Shown here: positions 16,162 through 25,009 of the stretch, in pieces
Position numbering within the stretch: the first letter of the stretch is position 1
Layout: each line of letters begins with the position of its first letter
Origin: Seohaeicola saemankumensis
GTDB lineage: Bacteria; Pseudomonadota; Alphaproteobacteria; Rhodobacterales; Rhodobacteraceae
Reading direction: 5' to 3'
Length of the DNA stretch: 64,000 nucleotides
Assembly (NCBI RefSeq): GCF_042678485.1
Contig: NZ_JBHTKR010000006.1
Span: 124,001 to 188,000, forward strand
Position numbers and translations under genes: made by a program
Notes under the pieces: model-generated
Told to the model about the DNA's origin: nothing
The model's database searches: none
What the model saw: only the letters and a program-made list of their open reading frames with translations

Positions 16162-17023
16162 AAATTTTCTCCTCCAGAGGCAGGGCAAGCTTCTCGTAAA
16201 GTCTGCGTTCAGCCTTGCTCCAATCAGCGACGGCACCAATCTGGTAGGCCGCCCTATGGTTGGTTCTATGCGCTGACAAGGCAGCGCAACTTTCTACATT
16301 TTCATGCGAATTGCCGCCTATAGCTCCAAGGAGCGCCTCCCAGAACTTTCGTGGCTCGTCGACCAGGTCTTCGAAAAGAAGCTTATGTCGCGTATTCGAA
16401 TCTTGGATAAAGTGGAACAGACGCTTGTTTACCGCACTCCAAAGCCAAATGTTGCGCTGAATGCCCGTCCACTCGTCCCAAACCTTGCCGAATTCGCTGT
16501 CCTCTGAGGGTTTCAGTCGCCCAAGCTCGATGAATTTTTCTCTGTCCGTCAAGGGCTTTTGTCGGTCTGGCCAGCCTGCGGGTTGCATATCTTCACCAGT
16601 CACGATGGTTGCCGACCTGACGAAGCCCTCGCAGCGTCGAAAGATTGCAAGAAACTTCGCCTCGGGGTGCAGGTTCGCGAAAGCCTCCATGAAAGGAGTG
16701 TTGTTGAAGGCAATGTCGACGAAAGTAGACGCATCGCCAGCAGCCTTGGCCAATACAGCTTTCGACCGCATCTGTTCGGCTATGCGCGTGGCATATCCCG
16801 GATCGTACCATGCCTTACGGTTGTGATAGTTCACGAGGGGGAGAATTGCTGGCTTGGTCTCTTCAACCAACTGCCCCTCATGCGTCGCTAAAATATCCGG
16901 AAGGGTGTTGAGCGTTTTCGCGATGAACATCGTCGCCGTTCGGCCTGTGCTGGCACAAAAGGCCAGTGAGAACCCAAAGGTTTTTCCGCGTTTCTGCTCC
17001 AAGCTCGCCGCCGCGTCGACCAT
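16151..17023 (-). CDS. Sulfotransferase-like protein
   Basis: 290 residues. The N-terminus has a P-loop-like PAPS 5'-phosphosulfate site ASTGRTATMFIAKTLN (about 24-39) after a beta strand. FLAIFRRCEGFVRSATI (about 128-144) resembles the 3'-phosphate site (Arg...Ser). It is first in the - strand island operon, starting at ATG with AGGAGC about 9 nt upstream, and overlaps the carrier gene. It may sulfate the polymer that the acylation genes modify, or act on the transferred group. The family call is moderate, the substrate unknown. Confidence 0.7.
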   Translation of the reverse strand: MVDAAASLEQKRGKTFGFSLAFCASTGRTATMFIAKTLNTLPDILATHEGQLVEETKPAILPLVNYHNRKAWYDPGYATRIAEQMRSKAVLAKAAGDASTFVDIAFNNTPFMEAFANLHPEAKFLAIFRRCEGFVRSATIVTGEDMQPAGWPDRQKPLTDREKFIELGRLKPSEDSEFGKVWDEWTGIQRNIWLWSAVNKRLFHFIQDSNTRHKLLFEDLVDEPRKFWEALLGAIGGNSHENVESCAALSAHRTNHRAAYQIGAVADWSKAERRLYEKLALPLEEKIYDR

Positions 17024-17067
17024 TACCAGATTGCTCCTATTTTAAGAGTAAAACCTAGCATCCGCTT

Positions 17068-17292
17068 TGCTCGAAGCGCAACAAGGACGCGACCGTCAAA
17101 CACTTCCACTACGAAGACCACAACCAGTTGCGAACACATCTTGCCGACTTCATGGCAGACTACAACGTCGCCCGCAGGCTCAGAACTTTCAGCGGGCTTA
17201 CGCCTTACGAATACATCTGCAAGATCTGGACTTCGGAACCAGATCGATTCATCCCAAATCCGATCCACCAAATGCTGGGACTGAACACCTAG
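17068..17292 (+). pseudogene. C-terminal remnant of an IS481-type transposase
   Basis: An open frame without start reads KDATVKHFHYEDHNQLRTHL and LTPYEYICKIWTSEPDRF, ending IHQMLGLNT-stop. This is the typical C-terminal end of IS481-like integrases; the catalytic DDE part is missing. It faces the start of the island operon and marks its right border. Confidence 0.8.
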
Positions 17293-17478
17293 TTATTTTG
17301 TTAGCAAGGAAATTTAGCCCTAACCGAAGCGCGTGATGGTGCCTTTAGAGGCCGGGCAGTTAAATTGCGCAATCGGGGGATTGCGGGTGTCTCTTCTGAA
17401 GATGACATAGCCCAAGAGCCCTACAACCCAGAGAAAAACAGGACAAGAAAGATTGTGCTGACAGACACAAAAGTAAGA

Positions 17479-17568
17479 TGGCGGAGAGACAGGGATTCGA
17501 ACCCTGGGACCCCTTGCAGGATCAACGGTTTTCGAGACCGCCCCGTTCGACCACTCCGGCACCTCTCC
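17479..17568 (-). tRNA. tRNA-Ser (CGA anticodon)
   Basis: Complement reads GGAGAGGTGCCGGAGTGG... with a long variable arm typical of class II tRNA. The anticodon loop has CGA, the T loop is GTTCGAATC, and an encoded CCA lies at 17479-17481. The 7-bp acceptor stem pairs (one G-T). Its 3' end points at the low-GC island. Confidence 0.95.
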
Positions 17569-17769
17569 GCGGTCTGGTGGCTGCGTTTAATCTCTCCCGT
17601 GGGCGGTGACAAGGGGGCTTTTCGCAAATCTTTCCCGATGTTTCCGGCAAGGGCGCGTCCGGTTTTACGGCTTCACCGGGTTTTGCATTGTCTGCCCGGA
17701 CAAATGGCTTAGGCTTTGCCCCATGAGATGCCCCGGCCGGCATCGTTCCAGGACAAGGACACCGCACAG

Positions 17770-18666
17770 ATGATCCATCGGATAACCCTCCCGTCGCGTA
17801 TCGGCCCCGGTCTGACCGGCATAGCCCTGATGTGGCGGATGGCTTGGGTTTTGCTAGTTTGCGCGCTCTGGGCCCCGCAAGCAGCACCTCTGTGGGCGCA
17901 GGCCGGGCAGGATCGTGACCGGCTGGAAGCGTTTCTGACCGTGACCGGCTTTGACAAGGCGCTGGAATCGATTGCCCTGTCGGCGGGGGATGCCCCGTTG
18001 ATGCTGGGGCGGGATGTGTCGGAATTCGGCGGCGACTGGACCCGCGCCGTGGCCGAGATATTCGATACCGATCTGATGCATGACATGGCGATCGGCATCC
18101 TTGATCGCGCACTTGAAGATGATCTGCTGACCCATGCCGTCGATTTCTACGCCTCGGACCTGGGGCGGCGGCTTGTCGCGGTCGAGAACGCAGCGCATCT
18201 GTCCGACGATGCGGAAGGTGCCCGCGCCGACGGCGAAAGCATCATCGCCGATCTGGTGCGGCAGGGCGCGCCGCGCCTGACCATCCTGCAACGCATGGGG
18301 CCGGCCATCGACCCGCAGGATACATCTGTTCGCGCGGTGGAAGAGATACAGGTCAGGTTCCTGCTGAGTGCCGCGGCCGCCGGTGTTTTGCCGATGGAGC
18401 TGGACGAGGCGACCCTGCGCAGCCTGATGGCCGACCAGCGCGGAGAGCTGCGCCAGAGGATGCGCGAATCCGCGCTGATTCAGTCCGCCCATGTCTACAA
18501 GAGCTTTTCGGATGCCGAGCTTGAAGCCTATGTGGCCGCACTGGAACATCCCAGCATGCAGCGTGTCTACGAGTTGATGAACGGCATCCAGTACGAGATC
18601 ATGGCTAACCGCTTCGAGGTGCTGGCCCGCCGCATGGCAGACCTCCACCCCGGTGAGGAATTGTGA
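17770..18666 (+). CDS. DUF2059-domain exported protein A
   Basis: 298 residues from the chosen ATG (AGGACAAGG upstream); an ATG at 17728 is possible. A long basic N-terminus leads into a signal sequence (MAWVLLVCALWAPQAAPLWAQ, about 22-42). The mature part is all-helical and acidic. The C-terminal region (VYKSFSDAELEAYVAALEHPSM) is the DUF2059 pattern. Function unknown. It is followed after one base by a paralogue with the same AQAGQD-DR start of the mature domain, suggesting gene duplication. Confidence 0.75.
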   Translation: MIHRITLPSRIGPGLTGIALMWRMAWVLLVCALWAPQAAPLWAQAGQDRDRLEAFLTVTGFDKALESIALSAGDAPLMLGRDVSEFGGDWTRAVAEIFDTDLMHDMAIGILDRALEDDLLTHAVDFYASDLGRRLVAVENAAHLSDDAEGARADGESIIADLVRQGAPRLTILQRMGPAIDPQDTSVRAVEEIQVRFLLSAAAAGVLPMELDEATLRSLMADQRGELRQRMRESALIQSAHVYKSFSDAELEAYVAALEHPSMQRVYELMNGIQYEIMANRFEVLARRMADLHPGEEL

Positions 18667-18667
18667 C

Positions 18668-19603
18668 ATGCCCCTGCGCCGCGTCCTTTCACTTGTCCAC
18701 AGCGCGGCCGGCGCGCTGCTGTCGCTTGCCCTGCTGCTGGGGCTGGCTGCCGCACTGATCCCGGCGGCCCAGGCACAGGCCCAGGCCCAGTCACAGGCCC
18801 AGTCACAGGCGCAAGCTGGCCAGGATGGGGACCGGATCAGCCATCTGATGGCCTTGATGGGCATGGAAGAGATTGTCCAGATCATGCGCGAGGAAGGTCT
18901 GGCCTATGGTGGCGAGCTTGGCCGCGGCATGCTGTCCGGCGAAGGCGGGCCGATCTGGGACCAGCAGGTGGACCGCATCTATGACGTCGCGGCGATGACC
19001 GCTCTTGTGCAAGCACGGTTCCGCGCGGCTTTCGGCACCGCCGATCCCGAACCGCTGATCGACTTTTTCGAAGACGAGACCGGGCAACAGATCGTGGCTC
19101 TGGAAATCGCCGCGCGCCGGGCCTTCATGGACGAACAGATCGAGGAGACGGCGCGCGAAGCCTTTCGCGAGGTCGAGGCCGATCTGGACGCGCCCAGCCC
19201 CCGCGCCATTGATCCGCATCTCTCCGCCATCGAATCCTATGTGGAGGCGAATGACCTGATCGGTTTCAACGTGATGGGGGCGATGAACGCCAACATGCTG
19301 TTCTATCGCGGCCTGATCGACGGCGGCGCGTTGAACATGACTGAGGCGGAAATCCTGTCCGATGTCTGGGAACAGGAGGAAGAGACGCACGCCGAAACCC
19401 GTGAATGGCTTTATGCCTTCTTGATGCTGGCCTATCAGCCGCTTGATGCGGGGCAGATCAGCGCCTATGCGGATCTGTCCCTGACCCCGCATGGCCGCGC
19501 CATGAACCGGGCGCTGTTCTCGGCCTTTGACGACATGTATGGTGCATTGTCCCATGCCCTCGGGCTGGCGATCGCGGCGCGGATCATGACCGAGGATCTT
19601 TGA
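18668..19603 (+). CDS. DUF2059-like exported protein B
   Basis: 311 residues. ATG at 18668 follows GAGG (18655-18658). The signal sequence (about 8-36) ends in a Gln-Ala/Gln-Ser low-complexity repeat (AQAQAQSQAQSQAQAGQ, about 36-55) coded by near-identical hexamers at 18770-18815. The helical acidic mature domain is paralogous to the gene before it. Exported, function unknown. The repeat could vary in length by slippage. Confidence 0.75.
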   Translation: MPLRRVLSLVHSAAGALLSLALLLGLAAALIPAAQAQAQAQSQAQSQAQAGQDGDRISHLMALMGMEEIVQIMREEGLAYGGELGRGMLSGEGGPIWDQQVDRIYDVAAMTALVQARFRAAFGTADPEPLIDFFEDETGQQIVALEIAARRAFMDEQIEETAREAFREVEADLDAPSPRAIDPHLSAIESYVEANDLIGFNVMGAMNANMLFYRGLIDGGALNMTEAEILSDVWEQEEETHAETREWLYAFLMLAYQPLDAGQISAYADLSLTPHGRAMNRALFSAFDDMYGALSHALGLAIAARIMTEDL

Positions 19604-19669
19604 TCCCGCAGCCCCCGGGTTCTGCCGACCGGGCCGCAGGCGGGGCAGGGGGAATGCCCGCCAAGCCCC

Positions 19670-19698
19670 TTGACTTCCCCTCGGATGGGCCGCATAAG
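19670..19698 (+). promoter_or_regulatory. Probable rplU-rpmA promoter
   Basis: TTGACT (19670-19675), a 17-bp spacer and CATAAG (19693-19698) fit a sigma-70 promoter. It gives a leader of about 155 nt before rplU. Confidence 0.55.
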
Positions 19699-19776
19699 CC
19701 GCCATCTCGGAAGGGGCGCAGTGCCTCTGCCGTGATGTTTATTCACAACCGTCCGCAAGGGCGCGCTGTTCGAGGT

Positions 19777-19810
19777 GGCTGGCAGACCTTCCCAGGGGAG
19801 GAAAGCAGCC
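19777..19810 (+). promoter_or_regulatory. Structured leader hairpin before rplU
   Basis: GGCTG (19777-19781) pairs with CAGCC (19806-19810) around an inner CCTTCC/GGGAGG stem. Autoregulation by a ribosomal protein is possible but not shown. Confidence 0.35.
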
Positions 19811-19859
19811 GAAACGCCCGCAAGGGGACCACAGGACGCGGTAACAAGGGAAGACAGAT

Positions 19860-20366
19860 ATGTTCGCGGTTCTGAAAACCGGCGGCAAACAGTACAAGGT
19901 CCAGGCCGGCGATACGCTGCGCGTGGAGAAACTGGCCGCTGATGCAGGTGAAACAGTCCAATTCAACGAAGTGCTGATGCTGGGTGGTGACACCACCGTT
20001 CTCGGCGCGCCCATGGTGGCAGGCGCCGCCGTGCAGGCCGAAGTGATCGATCAGGTCAAGGGTGAGAAAGTCATCCACTTCGTCAAGCGTCGTCGTAAGC
20101 ACGGCTCGCAGCGCACCAAGGGTCACCGTCAGAAGCTGACCCTCGTCCGGATCACCGAGATCCTGGCAGCCGGCGCTGACAAGACGGGCGTGAAGGCCGC
20201 AATCGGCACCATCCCGGCTGGCGCCGCAGTGGCAGAAGCTGCCCCCGCGACCAAAGCCGCGCCCGCCAAGAAGGCCGCAAAGGCGAAAGCCCCCGCTGCC
20301 GCTGCGGGCGACGCTGCCGCGAAACCGAAACGCGCCGCCAAAAAAGCGGCCGAGACCAAGGAGTAA
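19860..20366 (+). CDS. rplU: 50S ribosomal protein L21
   Basis: Starts MFAVLKTGGKQYKVQAGDTL, the canonical L21 N-terminus, with FVKRRRKHGSQRTKGHRQ in the core. It is 168 residues, about 65 longer than the usual L21. The extra C-terminus (about 108-168) is an Ala/Lys/Pro-rich disordered tail (KAAPAKKAAKAKAPAAAAG), as often seen in alphaproteobacteria. An AAGGGAAGACAG sequence lies just upstream of the ATG. It forms an operon with rpmA 6 bp later. Confidence 0.97.
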   Translation: MFAVLKTGGKQYKVQAGDTLRVEKLAADAGETVQFNEVLMLGGDTTVLGAPMVAGAAVQAEVIDQVKGEKVIHFVKRRRKHGSQRTKGHRQKLTLVRITEILAAGADKTGVKAAIGTIPAGAAVAEAAPATKAAPAKKAAKAKAPAAAAGDAAAKPKRAAKKAAETKE

Positions 20367-20372
20367 TCCCCC

Positions 20373-20642
20373 ATGGCACATAAAAAAGCAGGCGGTTCCT
20401 CCCGCAACGGTCGCGACTCTGACGGCCGGCGCCTTGGCGTCAAGCTGTTCGGCGGCCAGGCCGCGATCCCGGGCAACATCATCGTGCGTCAGCGCGGCAC
20501 CAAGTGGTGGCCGGGCGAGGGCGTGGGCATCGGTCGTGACCACACGATCTTCGCCACGAGCGAGGGCAAGGTAACCTTCCATAAGGGCCTCAAGGGCCGC
20601 ACCTTCATTTCGGTTCTGCCGGTGGCGGAGGCCGCTGAATAA
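20373..20642 (+). CDS. rpmA: 50S ribosomal protein L27
   Basis: 89 residues beginning MAHKKAGGSSRNGRDSDGRR with no N-terminal propeptide, then GVKLFGGQAAIPGNIIVRQR, diagnostic of L27 at the peptidyl-transferase centre. Directly follows rplU and is followed by a strong terminator. Confidence 0.98.
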   Translation: MAHKKAGGSSRNGRDSDGRRLGVKLFGGQAAIPGNIIVRQRGTKWWPGEGVGIGRDHTIFATSEGKVTFHKGLKGRTFISVLPVAEAAE

Positions 20643-20668
20643 GCCGTTCTTCAGGTGACATGCATCAG

Positions 20669-20698
20669 GGGACCGGCAAGACCGCCGGTCCCCTTTTC
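20669..20698 (+). terminator. Intrinsic terminator of rplU-rpmA
   Basis: GGGGACCGGC (20669-20678) pairs perfectly with GCCGGTCCCC (20685-20694), loop AAGACC, followed by TTTTCC. Confidence 0.9.
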
Positions 20699-20932
20699 CT
20701 TTTCCGCAGGTCCGGCGCGTGACAGCCCGGCTCTGGCTCTGCGGGGGCCGGGTTTCGTCCAGATATGTTCACAGAACTGCCATGCAGTCATGTCACAGAC
20801 AGGGGCAGACCAGTGACAGACCTGCAAGTTTCTCCGGGGAGGGGGCGACCGGCAGGCGTGAAGAGTAACAGCGCGACAGGGGGCCAGACCCCGCACGGTT
20901 TCAGCACCACGTATTTTCGGAGGAGAACGCGG

Positions 20933-21472
20933 ATGAAGATCGATCCCATCTATGCCCAGCCGGTGATTGCGACCGAGCGCTTCGACCTGCGCCCGCTGCG
21001 CCAGTCGGACAAGGGGCTGATCGAGATGTATGGCGCGGACCGTCGTGTGGCCATGAACACCCGCGCGATCCCCCATCCGCTGCCGCCCGGCGCGATTGAG
21101 GCTTTCGTGACCCGCGCCATGGATCCGAATCGCACCGAAGATGTTTGGGCCCTGGATGGCAGCCACCATGGTGGCGCCGAGGTGATGGGCCTGATCAGCC
21201 TGACGCCGATGGATCGCAACCAGTCTGAGGTCAGCTTTTGGGTGGCGCCGGCCTATTGGAATTCCGGTGTCGCCTCGGCCGCGGTGGCGGCCCTTGTTGC
21301 GGCCAATCCGCGGGGCTGCCGCACCATGTTTGCCGAAGTGTTCCAGGACAACCCGGCCTCCGCACGGGTGATGACGAATTGCGGTTTCGAATATCTGGGC
21401 GATGCCGAAGCCTTTTCGGTCGCCCGTGGCGCCAAGGTGGCAACCTGGACCTACAGCCGAAAACTTGATTGA
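20933..21472 (+). CDS. GNAT-family N-acetyltransferase (RimJ-like)
   Basis: 179 residues. The ATG at 20933 sits behind GGAGGAGA, which decides the start; upstream in-frame codons have none. RFDLRPLRQSDKGLIEMYGA opens a GNAT fold of the RimJ/RimL type, with WVAPAYWNSGVASAAVAAL in the acetyl-CoA motif region and NPASARVMTNCGFEYLG at motif B. The classical Q-x-x-G-x-G/A loop is partly altered. Substrate unknown (protein N-terminus or small amine). It lies between the ribosomal operon and obgE. Confidence 0.85.
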   Translation: MKIDPIYAQPVIATERFDLRPLRQSDKGLIEMYGADRRVAMNTRAIPHPLPPGAIEAFVTRAMDPNRTEDVWALDGSHHGGAEVMGLISLTPMDRNQSEVSFWVAPAYWNSGVASAAVAALVAANPRGCRTMFAEVFQDNPASARVMTNCGFEYLGDAEAFSVARGAKVATWTYSRKLD

Positions 21473-21504
21473 GCAGAGCAGTGCCTTTGCGATAGGGGAA
21501 GACC

Positions 21505-22545
21505 ATGAAGTTTCTTGATCTCGCAAAGGTCTATATCCGGTCCGGTTCGGGCGGCGGTGGGGCAGTCAGCTTCCGGCGCGAGAAATTCATTGAATTCGGC
21601 GGCCCCGATGGGGGCGACGGCGGCTCTGGCGGCTCTGTCTGGGTCGAGGCGGTGGACGGGCTGAACACGCTGATCGATTTCCGCTATCAGCAGCATTTCT
21701 TTGCGCAGAACGGCCAACCCGGCATGGGCCGGCAACGGACCGGCAAGGATGGCGACGATATCGTGCTGCGCGTACCCGTCGGCACCGAGATCCTGGACGA
21801 GGACGAAGAAACCGTGGTCGCCGACATGACCGAGGTGGGCCAGCGCGTGCTGTTGGCGCGCGGCGGCAATGGCGGCTGGGGCAACCTGCATTTCAAGACC
21901 TCGACCAACCAGGCCCCGCGCCGCGCCAACCCCGGCCAGGAAGGCGTGGATCGCACGCTCTGGCTGCGGCTCAAGCTGATCGCGGATGCCGGGCTGCTGG
22001 GGCTGCCCAATGCGGGCAAGTCCACCTTTCTGGCGGCCGTGTCCAATGCGCGGCCCAAGATCGCGGATTATCCCTTTACCACGCTGCATCCGAACCTAGG
22101 TGTCGTGGGCATCGACAATGCCGAATTCGTCATGGCCGATATCCCCGGCCTGATCGCCGGCGCCTCCGAGGGCAAGGGCCTGGGTGATCGGTTCCTGGGC
22201 CATGTCGAACGCTGCGCGGTGCTGCTGCATCTGGTCGACGGCACGTCCGAGACCGTGGCCGAGGATTATCGCGCCATCATCACCGAGCTTGAGCTTTATG
22301 GCGGTGATCTGGCCGACAAGCCGCGGGTCACCGCGCTCAACAAGATCGACGCGCTGGATGACGAGGAACGCGCCGAGGCGCGCGCCGCGCTTGAGGCTGA
22401 ATGCGGCGGTCCCGTCCTGATGCTGTCGGGTGTCACGGGCGAGGGCGTGCCCGAGGTGCTGCGCGCGGTGCGCGCGCAGATCACCGCGGACCGGCTGCGG
22501 ATGAAACAGGCCGATGCGGATGAGGAACAGCCGTGGCGCCCCTGA
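21505..22545 (+). CDS. obgE: GTPase ObgE/CgtA
   Basis: 346-residue ribosome-associated GTPase. The glycine-rich Obg fold covers 1-158 (FRREKFIEFGGPDGGDGGSG). The G domain has G1 GLPNAGKST (about 165-173), switch FTTLHPNLGVV, G3 DIPGLIAGASEG and G4 NKID. Usual position after rplU-rpmA, and it overlaps proB by 13 bp. Confidence 0.97.
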   Translation: MKFLDLAKVYIRSGSGGGGAVSFRREKFIEFGGPDGGDGGSGGSVWVEAVDGLNTLIDFRYQQHFFAQNGQPGMGRQRTGKDGDDIVLRVPVGTEILDEDEETVVADMTEVGQRVLLARGGNGGWGNLHFKTSTNQAPRRANPGQEGVDRTLWLRLKLIADAGLLGLPNAGKSTFLAAVSNARPKIADYPFTTLHPNLGVVGIDNAEFVMADIPGLIAGASEGKGLGDRFLGHVERCAVLLHLVDGTSETVAEDYRAIITELELYGGDLADKPRVTALNKIDALDDEERAEARAALEAECGGPVLMLSGVTGEGVPEVLRAVRAQITADRLRMKQADADEEQPWRP

Positions 22546-23669
22546 GCGAAGCAAAGGCATCTCCCCTCCGGCTGACTGCGGCGCGGCGCGTCGTGGTCAA
22601 GATCGGCTCGGCCCTGCTGGTGGACCGGACGACCGGCAAGCTGCGCCAGGACTGGCTGGCCGCATTGGCGCAGGATGTGGTCTGGCTCAAGGCGCTGGGT
22701 GTTGATGTGGTGCTTGTCTCGTCGGGGTCGATCGCGCTTGGGCGCGGGGTTCTGGGCCTGCCCGCCACGACACTGGCGCTGGAACAGTCGCAGGCCGCCG
22801 CAGCCGTTGGGCAGATCAGGCTGGCCCGCGCCTATGAGGAGGTGCTGGCCCCGCATGGCATCACCACCGGACAGGTGCTGGTCACGCTGGAGGACAGCAC
22901 CGACCGCCGTCGCTACCTCAATTCCCGCGCCACGATGGAGATGCTGATCGGCCTCGGCGTCGTGCCCATCGTGAACGAGAATGACACCGTGGCCACCGAT
23001 GAAATCCGCTATGGCGACAATGACCGCCTGGCCGCGCAGGTCGCGGTGACAGTGGGCGCGGATCAGCTGGTGCTTCTGTCGGATGTGGATGGTTTCTATT
23101 CCGCCAATCCGCAACAGGACGCGGATGCGCGGCATTTTCCCGTGATCGACCGTATCACCCCGCAGATCGAGGCGATGGCCGGGGATGCAGGATCGGGCCT
23201 GTCCAAGGGCGGCATGAAGACCAAGCTGATGGCCGCGCGCACGGCCACTGCCGCCGGCTGCGCCATGGCGATCACCGAAGGCTCGGTCATGCGTCCGCTG
23301 CAAGCCCTTGAACAGGGCGCGCGCGCCACATGGTTCACCGCGACCGAGGATCCGCAAGCCGCACGCAAGCGCTGGATCGCCGCCATGAAACCGCGCGGCG
23401 AGGTGACGCTGGATGCCGGTGCCGTGCGCGCGCTGGAAAGTGGCAAAAGCCTGCTGCCCGCGGGTGTGATCGCCGTGACCGGGCGCTTCGGGCGCGGTGA
23501 TCCAGTGGCCATCCTCGGCCCTGACGGGGCTGCTCTGGGTCAGGGGTTGATCCGCTACACCGCCGCGGAAACAACCCTGATCCGGGGCCATCGCAGCGAC
23601 GAGATCGAGGCGCTTCTGGGCTATCCGGGGCGCGCTGCATTGATTCACCGTGACGACATGGCGCTTTGA
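22533..23669 (+). CDS. proB: Glutamate 5-kinase
   Basis: Catalyses the first step of proline synthesis, L-glutamate + ATP to glutamyl 5-phosphate. 378 residues from GTG inside the obgE end. Amino-acid-kinase domain (about 15-260: RRVVVKIGSALLV, VSSGSIALG, NENDTVATDEIRYGDND, SKGGMKTK) and C-terminal PUA domain (about 283-370). Followed by proA 68 bp later. Confidence 0.97.
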   Translation: MAPLSEAKASPLRLTAARRVVVKIGSALLVDRTTGKLRQDWLAALAQDVVWLKALGVDVVLVSSGSIALGRGVLGLPATTLALEQSQAAAAVGQIRLARAYEEVLAPHGITTGQVLVTLEDSTDRRRYLNSRATMEMLIGLGVVPIVNENDTVATDEIRYGDNDRLAAQVAVTVGADQLVLLSDVDGFYSANPQQDADARHFPVIDRITPQIEAMAGDAGSGLSKGGMKTKLMAARTATAAGCAMAITEGSVMRPLQALEQGARATWFTATEDPQAARKRWIAAMKPRGEVTLDAGAVRALESGKSLLPAGVIAVTGRFGRGDPVAILGPDGAALGQGLIRYTAAETTLIRGHRSDEIEALLGYPGRAALIHRDDMAL

Positions 23670-23675
23670 TTCTTA

Positions 23676-23716
23676 CTTTCTTTTTGCCGAAAATATCCCC
23701 GCCGGAGGCATCCGGC
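23676..23716. repeat. Dispersed GGATATTT element plus hairpin before proA
   Basis: The - strand of 23676-23700 reads GGGGATATTT-N6-AAAAGAAAG, a motif seen twice more in this window (32333-32358, 43644-43668). It abuts the hairpin GCCGGA-ggca-TCCGGC (23701-23716). Confidence 0.55.
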
Positions 23717-23737
23717 CCTGCCAGGGACCACAGACAG

Positions 23738-25003
23738 ATGACGCAGAACCAGACCCTTGCCGACCAGATGGATGACATCGGACGCCGTGCCCGCGCGGCG
23801 GCGGCAGAGCTGGCCTTTGCGCCGGCTGCGGCAAAGGCCCAGGCCCTGACCGCCGCGGCCGACGCGATCGCGGCGCAAAGCGATGCGATCGTCGCTGCGA
23901 ATGCGCTTGATCTGGATTATGGCCGCACGAAGGGGCTCAGCCCTGCGATGATGGACCGACTGATGCTGGACCCCTCCCGGATCAGATCCATCGCCGATGG
24001 CTTGCGCGCCGTGGCCGCACAGGATGATCCCGTGGGCCGTGTGCTGGCGGCATGGGACCGGCCCAACGGGTTGCATATCCGCCGCGTGGCCACGCCCCTG
24101 GGCGTGATCGGGGTGATCTATGAAAGCCGGCCGAATGTGACCGCCGATGCCGGTGCGCTGTGTCTCAAGGCGGGCAATGCGGTGATCCTGCGCGGTGGAT
24201 CGGAAAGCTTTCATTCGTCAGAGGCGATCCATGCCTGCCTGGTTGCGGGATTGCGGGCGGCGGGTTTGCCGCAGGATGCGATCCAACTGGTTCCCACCCG
24301 CGACCGCGAGGCCGTGACCGCGATGTTGCGGATGACGGAGTGGATCGACGTGATCGTGCCGCGTGGGGGCAAGGGCCTTGTGGGCCTGGTGCAACGCGAA
24401 GCGCGTGTGCCAGTCTTTGCCCATCTGGAAGGGATCGTGCATATCTATGTCGATGCCGCGGCAGACCCCGCAGTGGCGCGCCGCGTTGTGCTGAACGCCA
24501 AGACCCGCCGCACCGGGATCTGCGGGGCCGCGGAATGCCTGCTGATCCACCGCGATGTCGCCGCGTCTCTTGGCGCGGATCTGGTCCGCGACCTCCTTGC
24601 CGCCGGGGTCGAGGTGCGCGCCGACGCGGCGCTGCAATCCGTGCCCGGAACCGTGCCGGCCAAGCCGGACGATTGGGGGCGAGAGTTTCTTGACATGATC
24701 ATCGCGGCCCGCGTCGTTGATGATGTCGATGCGGCCATTGCCCATATCCGGCAATACGGATCGAACCATACCGATTGCATCCTGACCGAAGACGCCCATG
24801 CCGTGACGCGGTTTTTCGAGCGGTTGGACAGCGCGATCCTGATGCATAATTCATCGACCCAGTTCGCGGATGGCGGGGAATTCGGCATGGGGGCGGAAAT
24901 CGGGATCGCGACAGGCAAGCTGCATGCGCGGGGGCCCGTTGGCGCCGAACAGCTGACCAGTTTCAAATATCTTGTGACCAGTCAGGGTGCGATCCGGTCC
25001 TGA
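23738..25003 (+). CDS. proA: Glutamate-5-semialdehyde dehydrogenase (gamma-glutamyl phosphate reductase)
   Basis: Second proline enzyme: reduces glutamyl 5-phosphate with NADPH. 421 residues from the ATG at 23738; an earlier in-frame codon lies in the repeat and was rejected. Typical blocks are GVIGVIYESRPNVTADAGAL, ILRGGSESFHSS, DVIVPRGGKGLV and the catalytic Cys in TRRTGICGAAECLL. Length normal. Confidence 0.97.
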   Translation: MTQNQTLADQMDDIGRRARAAAAELAFAPAAAKAQALTAAADAIAAQSDAIVAANALDLDYGRTKGLSPAMMDRLMLDPSRIRSIADGLRAVAAQDDPVGRVLAAWDRPNGLHIRRVATPLGVIGVIYESRPNVTADAGALCLKAGNAVILRGGSESFHSSEAIHACLVAGLRAAGLPQDAIQLVPTRDREAVTAMLRMTEWIDVIVPRGGKGLVGLVQREARVPVFAHLEGIVHIYVDAAADPAVARRVVLNAKTRRTGICGAAECLLIHRDVAASLGADLVRDLLAAGVEVRADAALQSVPGTVPAKPDDWGREFLDMIIAARVVDDVDAAIAHIRQYGSNHTDCILTEDAHAVTRFFERLDSAILMHNSSTQFADGGEFGMGAEIGIATGKLHARGPVGAEQLTSFKYLVTSQGAIRS

Positions 25004-25009
25004 CCGCGC

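Noticed and set aside
17293..17478. Attachment-site repeat of the tRNA-Ser 3' end
   Set aside because: I looked for the tRNA 3' sequence near the other island border (8.9-10.8 kb) and saw none; it would need a search outside the window.
17320..17562. 80-codon - strand ORF running through tRNA-Ser
   Set aside because: Its first third is the tRNA gene itself; the remainder has no domain or ribosome site.
19741..19859. Possible SRP or RNase P RNA because of GGAAAGCAGCC
   Set aside because: The conserved core of neither RNA is present; treated as an rplU leader hairpin.
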